From Mimachlamys varia (taxonomy: Eukaryota > Mollusca > Bivalvia > Pectinida > Pectinidae), in NCBI GenBank assembly GCA_947623455.1, contig OX392538.1, positions 5,828,001 through 5,892,000 of the forward strand: a stretch of 64,000 nucleotides of DNA, given 5' to 3'. The notes beneath the pieces are model-generated. The model saw only the letters and a list, made by a program, of their open reading frames with translations, was not told where the DNA came from and searched no databases. Numbering within the stretch: position 1 is the first letter of the stretch; each line of letters begins with the position of its first letter. A program made the translations under genes and the position numbers. Below, piece after piece: positions 59,100-64,000 of this stretch.

Positions 59100-60884
59100 A
59101 ATGATAAAACTAGATATGTCTGTGAGACATTTATGCCCCTAGCCCCATTCATCTGGTTACATTACCATGGGACGGGACGGGACGACATGGGTAACACTAT
59201 ATGCCCCCTACCCATTTCATGGAGGGGGCATAATTAAGGAATGTCAGGGGTATATCATACGATTAAGGTCGCATTCTAGATTCGAGAGTAGTCGGAAAAC
59301 TTCGAGTGATCTTAATGTAACCCTTGTTAGCTGTAATATACCCAGATAGCATGACTAGTTTGGATCAACGTTGTCATATAAGGATTGTACCTCATTTTGA
59401 CTGCGTATACGGTAGTATACCCGCAGTTGGTAACGGCATATTGTATGTTGCGCGTTAGCCTGTGGACTTGGGAAATAGTTCACCACTTTGGTCCAAATAG
59501 GGAAAACAGTTTTGACTATTGACTGACTGAAAGGGCATGAATTATAAAATGTAACTGTATATTAAAAAGTAAATTTTATGGGTTTTTTTCTTTTTTTTTT
59601 TACTCAATATAATACATTGTATTTTATGTGAGATCTTTACATAATAAATTGAAGTCTTTGCTTTAAAGACACATGTATGTGTTGGTACAAATTTGGAGTG
59701 ACCGGTTTTAGTTATATGCTAGTATCTAAGATAAGAGCACGGTTACTATAGTAGCCCACAAAACTGAGTCAGTCCTTCTCACAACATGAGACTGGCCAGT
59801 TCCCTTGGTAACCATGCCATCTGATACATGTAGAGGTCAAGCTGTACTCAAGTTACATTCTGATCACAGACCTTGAACATGTATGTTGGAGCTGCTCCCG
59901 ATTTTGGGAGAACAAAGAAGACACAGAAAACACTGCTTTGATCCAAAGACAATGTAAGTAGGCTTTATATTTTGATTTTTAATTCTGTTTTCACTTACTG
60001 AATAATGTAAGTACATTAAATGCTCAAGGCCATTCGATCGTCGTATTTTACCGTACACTTTTGTTTCGTTATCCAGTCCAGCTATAAACCTTTACAGCTG
60101 AGTAGGGTTTTGTTTGGTTTTATTTTTTTCACATCCTAAATCATATTGTTACTTTTTGTCTTTATGAATTTTTCACTTACGTACACACATATGTAAATAT
60201 TGTAATATATTATGTTTTTGAAATATGTGTTTCAGTTCGTTTTGCTTTCATGTGAGAATTATCATGCTGAAACATCACGTGAGTATATAGCTAGAGAGTC
60301 ACATGATCTAGAAATGGCCGTCATATTTTGATAGGATGTAATCATTACTACCCTTAACTATATATATTGCATGCTGTAAACCTCCTGATATACTCTTTAA
60401 AATGAAACGCTGGGTTTAATCATAAATACACATGTGTAAATTATAAAAAGATTATGATCGTGCTGATAGCAAGGGGTTTCATATTGGTTTTGCGATACAT
60501 TGTACATTTTAAGATATGACAACCAAGATCTGCCAGGAAACAAGGCTATGTAAGATCATTCGAGTGGGTTAACTCCTATAACAAAAATAATGATATTGTA
60601 AGAATTCGTTCACGTGTAAACGTGTAATACTTTACAACCTCTACCATAATTTCAATTAATTAATTATGTCAGAACTCGGATGACCATTAGTACCAGGGAC
60701 GTATATGTATTGCTAAGGGCCTTTGTGCATATATTGAAGTTTGACCATTTTTTAAACAAAATTTTAAAAACCAAACTTTGGCAATTAAATTTAACTGTTA
60801 GATTTCTTTAAACAGGTACAAAAAATACTTAAACATTTAATGTCATAACTGCCGAAACGTCAATATGAGCGATATAGGCCGTCT
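59100..60884. other. Non-coding stretch, no gene seen
   Basis: Contains a small palindrome at about 59201-59233 (TATGCCCCCT, 13-base loop, AGGGGGCATA) and TATGCCCCTAGCCCC at 59129, perhaps the terminal repeats of a small DNA element. Otherwise AT-rich. Confidence 0.4.
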
Positions 60885-61070
60885 GTGCCTCTTGTTTGAA
60901 TAAGAACTACAAGGGTCCCCATGTAGATATTACATTTTTTGTATGTTGCCTCTAGTTTAATCGATTTCGAGTTCGGATTATGGTTTTGTTGAGGCTTCGG
61001 TATTCTCTGTTTTTTTGTGTTTTGTTTTTTTTTTTGTTTTTTTTTTGTTTTTTTTTTGTTTTTACTTTAT
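60885..61070 (+). mobile_element. RT-element family, 3'-terminal fragment with long T tail
   Basis: CTACAAGGGTCCCCATGTAG, GTTTAATCGATTTCGAGTTC, ending GGCTTCGGTATTCTCTG followed by about 50 bases of T runs broken by G. 5'-truncated. The T-rich tail is the longest in the family here. Confidence 0.82.
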
Positions 61071-61099
61071 TTGCTCTGTAAATCTGATATATTGTTTAT

Positions 61100-62400
61100 C
61101 TATTCAAACAGATACAGAAAGGAAAAACAGTCTTTGTGCGACGGGGATGGACCCAGTGCAAATGATTAGTTTTGAAGTGTTTGCGATCAAGTTAGTGGTA
61201 GGAAAATCTCCAGCCAGACTAACTCCTCCCTCCAGGCACCACCGGCGTACCCGGGCACATCTACCAACCGATCCCCACCCCACCCCAGACTGTACCGGGC
61301 CGGGGGGGGGCATCTGGTATTGCTTACCGATCGCCACCCCTCCCGGAGTCAACAGAGACCGTACCGGGTGGTGGGAGCCAGCAGCAGCCACCTAGTACTG
61401 CCAACGACGGCAGTAGTGTCCCTATCGCCGCCAGCAATAACACTGGAACCGACGCCAACACCCAAGGGGGTAATCCTACCCCGCCGCTATCTATCAGCGG
61501 GGAGCCAGACGGACCCGCCGAAATCAACGGTAGGACACTTCTTTTTTATATGCCTTCAGGGGCTATAACATTAAAATAAAAATGATGGTACTCAAAATCT
61601 TATGTTTTCAGATTGGTGTCTTTTTTTATAAACTCAATGAGACAAAGAAATGTAACGCATTCCCATTCCAGGTAAAAGAACAAAGTTTAGTGTGATACTT
61701 TAGACCAAACTGCTAGGGCTTAATGGGCTTCCTAGAAACTACTTTTACTAATTGGTTTAAAGATGATCATACCATTTTGGATGGTTCTATGTTTGGAACT
61801 GACGAAATTATCTCACAAGGTTGCATGCAGTAACTATAACGGCTAACAGAAATGTATCCGCTTCCTTAAACTTTGAGCAGTCGCTATGAATGGTCTAAGG
61901 CCAGACATGCGTTCTATAGTAGCAAATAAAGAGCCTAAAACGTTAAATGCCTTAAGGCGTATGGCTACACTGGCTGAGAAAACAGCCAGTACTCCGTCAC
62001 GAGTTGTAAATACGAGCACGGCTGACGTCCCGGTCAAATTGTTATTAGCGAAAATTGCATCGTTAAACGACAACTTTGAGTCTTCTGTTTTGGTTGGAAC
62101 GTCCGGCCAACATAACTCGGGTTGACAGAGATATGCTCCCTTTTCTTATTCCCCTCAGCAGGCCCCCGATGACCACCGCTAACAGTGCAGTAAGATTATC
62201 AAAACGCTTCGCGCGACCGTAAACATCAAGTATCAAGATCATCTTATCAGATTCCTCCCCAGCTCAAAGACCTCCTCCGCGATCTTCCCAACCCCAGCTA
62301 GTACTAATATTAATATCCGGCCTCCTGTGGCTCTGCCCCGGCCGGGTATTAAATTCAATGTCATATTTAATGATCAGCCGACTTAGTGGCTGCAGGAGAG
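61100..62400 (+). mobile_element. Gag-like retrotransposon remnant
   Basis: A Pro/Gly/Asn-rich, GC-rich segment (61210-61530) precedes an open frame of 79 codons at 61886-62125 that reads NGLRPDMRSIVANKEPKTLN and ALRRMATLAEKTAS. That resembles the C-terminal helices of retrotransposon gag proteins. After it lies a broken, RDRKH-containing stretch that may be a dead zinc knuckle. Frames change several times. No LTR, protease or RT was found next to it. Confidence 0.55.
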
Positions 62401-62947
62401 GTTAAGATAAACTCGATGATTTTCCGTTTATCGACATTGTAACAATTGTCATCGCTATTTTATCGGTGATCATTTCCTTGCATGCCTCTCTTGTTCTTGC
62501 ACCGTTTTCGACAACCATCTACGGCGCTCCTATTCCGCAAGGTGGCATCTGAGGCTGTACCGAGTTCCGTCCACCACGCCGTCTCTAGATTTAACTAGCA
62601 TAATGTATACCTTCCTTGTCTGTGATCATGCCATGTTTTTCTAGCGTTTCTCTCAGTCATTACTCTATTTACTATTTTTGCACTTATAACACGTCTCATG
62701 TGTTCTCATGATCACAAGTAGTCGTCCATATCGCGTCACCCACGGACTGTGTGTCCGTCACAGCTGCTAAGTTACCCGTATATCCCATATACTGGAACAT
62801 AAGTTACCCAAACGCTATAACTAACGTCTCTGTTCAGGGCACAATTCTTCCGCGGCTTAATATGACTTGGCCCGATTTGAAGCTATGTAACATGTTGTCT
62901 AACCAAGTTATCAAGTCCCGTCGGTTATCAAGGTCTCACCTCGCGTA

Positions 62948-63946
62948 GGTCACTCGAAACTTAATACTGATCTTGTTCAAATACAGCTGTGGGAAGATAA
63001 GTGGTTAGTTAAATTTAATCCTGCAAAAACAGGAGCTTTACTTATATCAAATTTTGAATTAGATCACATGATTGAAATTATCTTTAATGACGTAAGCATT
63101 GACTTTGTTGAAAACCATAAGCATCTGGGAGTATCCATCGCCGCTAATTGTAAGTGGAGCTACCACGTTGATAGTATTTGTAAAAAAGCAGTTAAACAGT
63201 TAGGCGTCCTTCGAAAATTAAAATATACTTTAAACCGTCGTACATTAAATAAGATATACAGATCGTTTATACTTCCATTATTAGAATACTGCTGTGAACT
63301 TTGGGATGGATGCACTATTATTGACACAGATAAATTAGAAAAACTTCAATTAGAGGCAGGACGCATTGTTACCGGTCTACCTTCATACACTAGTAGAAAA
63401 TCTATATATACTGAAACAGGATGGGAACCTCTTGCCCATCGTAGATCACGGCAACTCCAACTATTCTATAAAATTCACAATAACATAGCTCCTAACTATC
63501 TTACCACTTTACTCCCTCCCCTTGTCGCTAACCATCAATACAACCCTAGAAACTCTGAAAATTACAGCTTGCCCAACAATGGACTTCAACTCTTTAACTC
63601 CTCCTTCTTCCCTTCCTCAATTAAACTTTGTAATCAGCTACCGACTGCCATTTAACACAGCGCTACACCCTCAACTTTTAGAAACTCTATTCAGAATACT
63701 TACCTTACCAATGTACCCAGCTACTTTCTTTATGGAGATAAAAAGAATAACATTCTGCTTACCAAATTAAGACATAAATCTAGTGCTTTAAATATTTACC
63801 CTTTTCGAGTTAATTTGACTGACTATCAACGATGTTCATGTGGCTTCTCTGTTGAAGACACTTACCATTTCTTTTTCATTTGTAGAAATATTACGAAGAA
63901 AATTCGCAATAATGGGAGAAGTTACAAGTACCAGTCAGTCAATTAA
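62948..63946 (+). pseudogene. 3' end of a LINE (jockey/CR1-like) ORF2: RT C-terminus with Cys/His knuckle, one in-frame stop
   Basis: One frame runs from 62948 to a stop at 63944-63946, broken only by TAA at 63653-63655. It starts in the RT thumb (KLNTDLVQIQLWEDKWLVKF then NPAKTGAL), continues ENHKHLGVSIAANCKWSYHV, RTLNKIYRSFILPLLEYCCE and EKLQLEAGRIVTGL, and ends with CSCGFSVEDTYHFFFIC, a CxC...H...C knuckle typical of the C-terminus of such LINEs. The catalytic YADD region and everything 5' are absent, so the copy is 5'-truncated. Upstream 62400-62947 holds unidentified sequence. Confidence 0.88.
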
Positions 63947-64000
63947 ACGACAGAATGTAAACACTGTTCTGTAGAGGCTGCCAGAATCATGGGTCAACAC

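Noticed and set aside
61015..61395. 126-codon frame starting with a Phe-rich leader
   Set aside because: The leader is the T tail of a retroelement, so the start is not real; only the downstream part may derive from gag.

Overview
This is a metazoan nuclear DNA window, AT-rich and intron-dense, with no bacterial-style operons. It most likely comes from a protostome, probably a bivalve mollusc. Three things point there: an innexin (protostome-type gap-junction gene), a tRNA-derived SINE with a tail like those common in bivalves, and a membrane receptor whose last exon encodes a Cys-rich/transmembrane ending I associate with bivalve proteins. The species is inference. Exon models were built by hand from reading frame, GT/AG junctions and phase continuity. 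No transcript data were available.

Layout. (1) 110-10936, minus strand: ten coding exons of a polypeptide N-acetylgalactosaminyltransferase (GALNT). It is complete from the Golgi anchor through the GT-A catalytic domain into the second repeat of the ricin-type lectin domain; the last lectin exon(s) lie beyond base 1. (2) About 11-17.6 kb: no host exon, but a dense cluster of fragments of one reverse-transcriptase element, including its best copy at 13.6-15.0 kb. (3) 17707-45027, plus strand: a twelve-exon gene for a 736-residue type I membrane protein. It has a signal peptide, three GG-Y/F-Y-type repeats, two sushi domains, a Thr-rich stalk, a third sushi domain, a CLCPC motif, a transmembrane helix and a very short tail. 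All phases close exactly (2211 nt). (4) 50271-51657, minus strand: one large exon holding almost all of an innexin. (5) 58389-59066, minus strand: the last exon of an unrecognised basic, coiled-coil-like protein. (6) 60.9-64 kb: retroelement debris (a 3' tail fragment, a gag-like segment, and the 3' part of a LINE with a Cys/His knuckle and one in-frame stop).

The most unusual signal is that tandem repeats sit on splice junctions. Two long minisatellites in the GALNT gene start exactly at 5' splice sites. Each unit carries the last exonic bases plus the donor, so each intron begins with about 25 copies of its own donor. A two-copy, 54-bp duplication spans the 3' splice site of another GALNT exon. 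A fourth array, in the receptor gene, repeats the 3' splice site of the last exon about ten times, and its unit encodes the protein's CLCPC motif. A short run of CAGGTAA motifs lies just upstream of the receptor's first coding exon. A separate array of about 17 units is an expanded tRNA-like SINE head.

A second theme is one retroelement family with roughly 18 fragments on both strands. Most keep only the 3' end, which finishes in a GGTATTCTCTG-T(n) terminus. The 3' region carries a short reading frame that stays similar at the amino-acid level in several copies.
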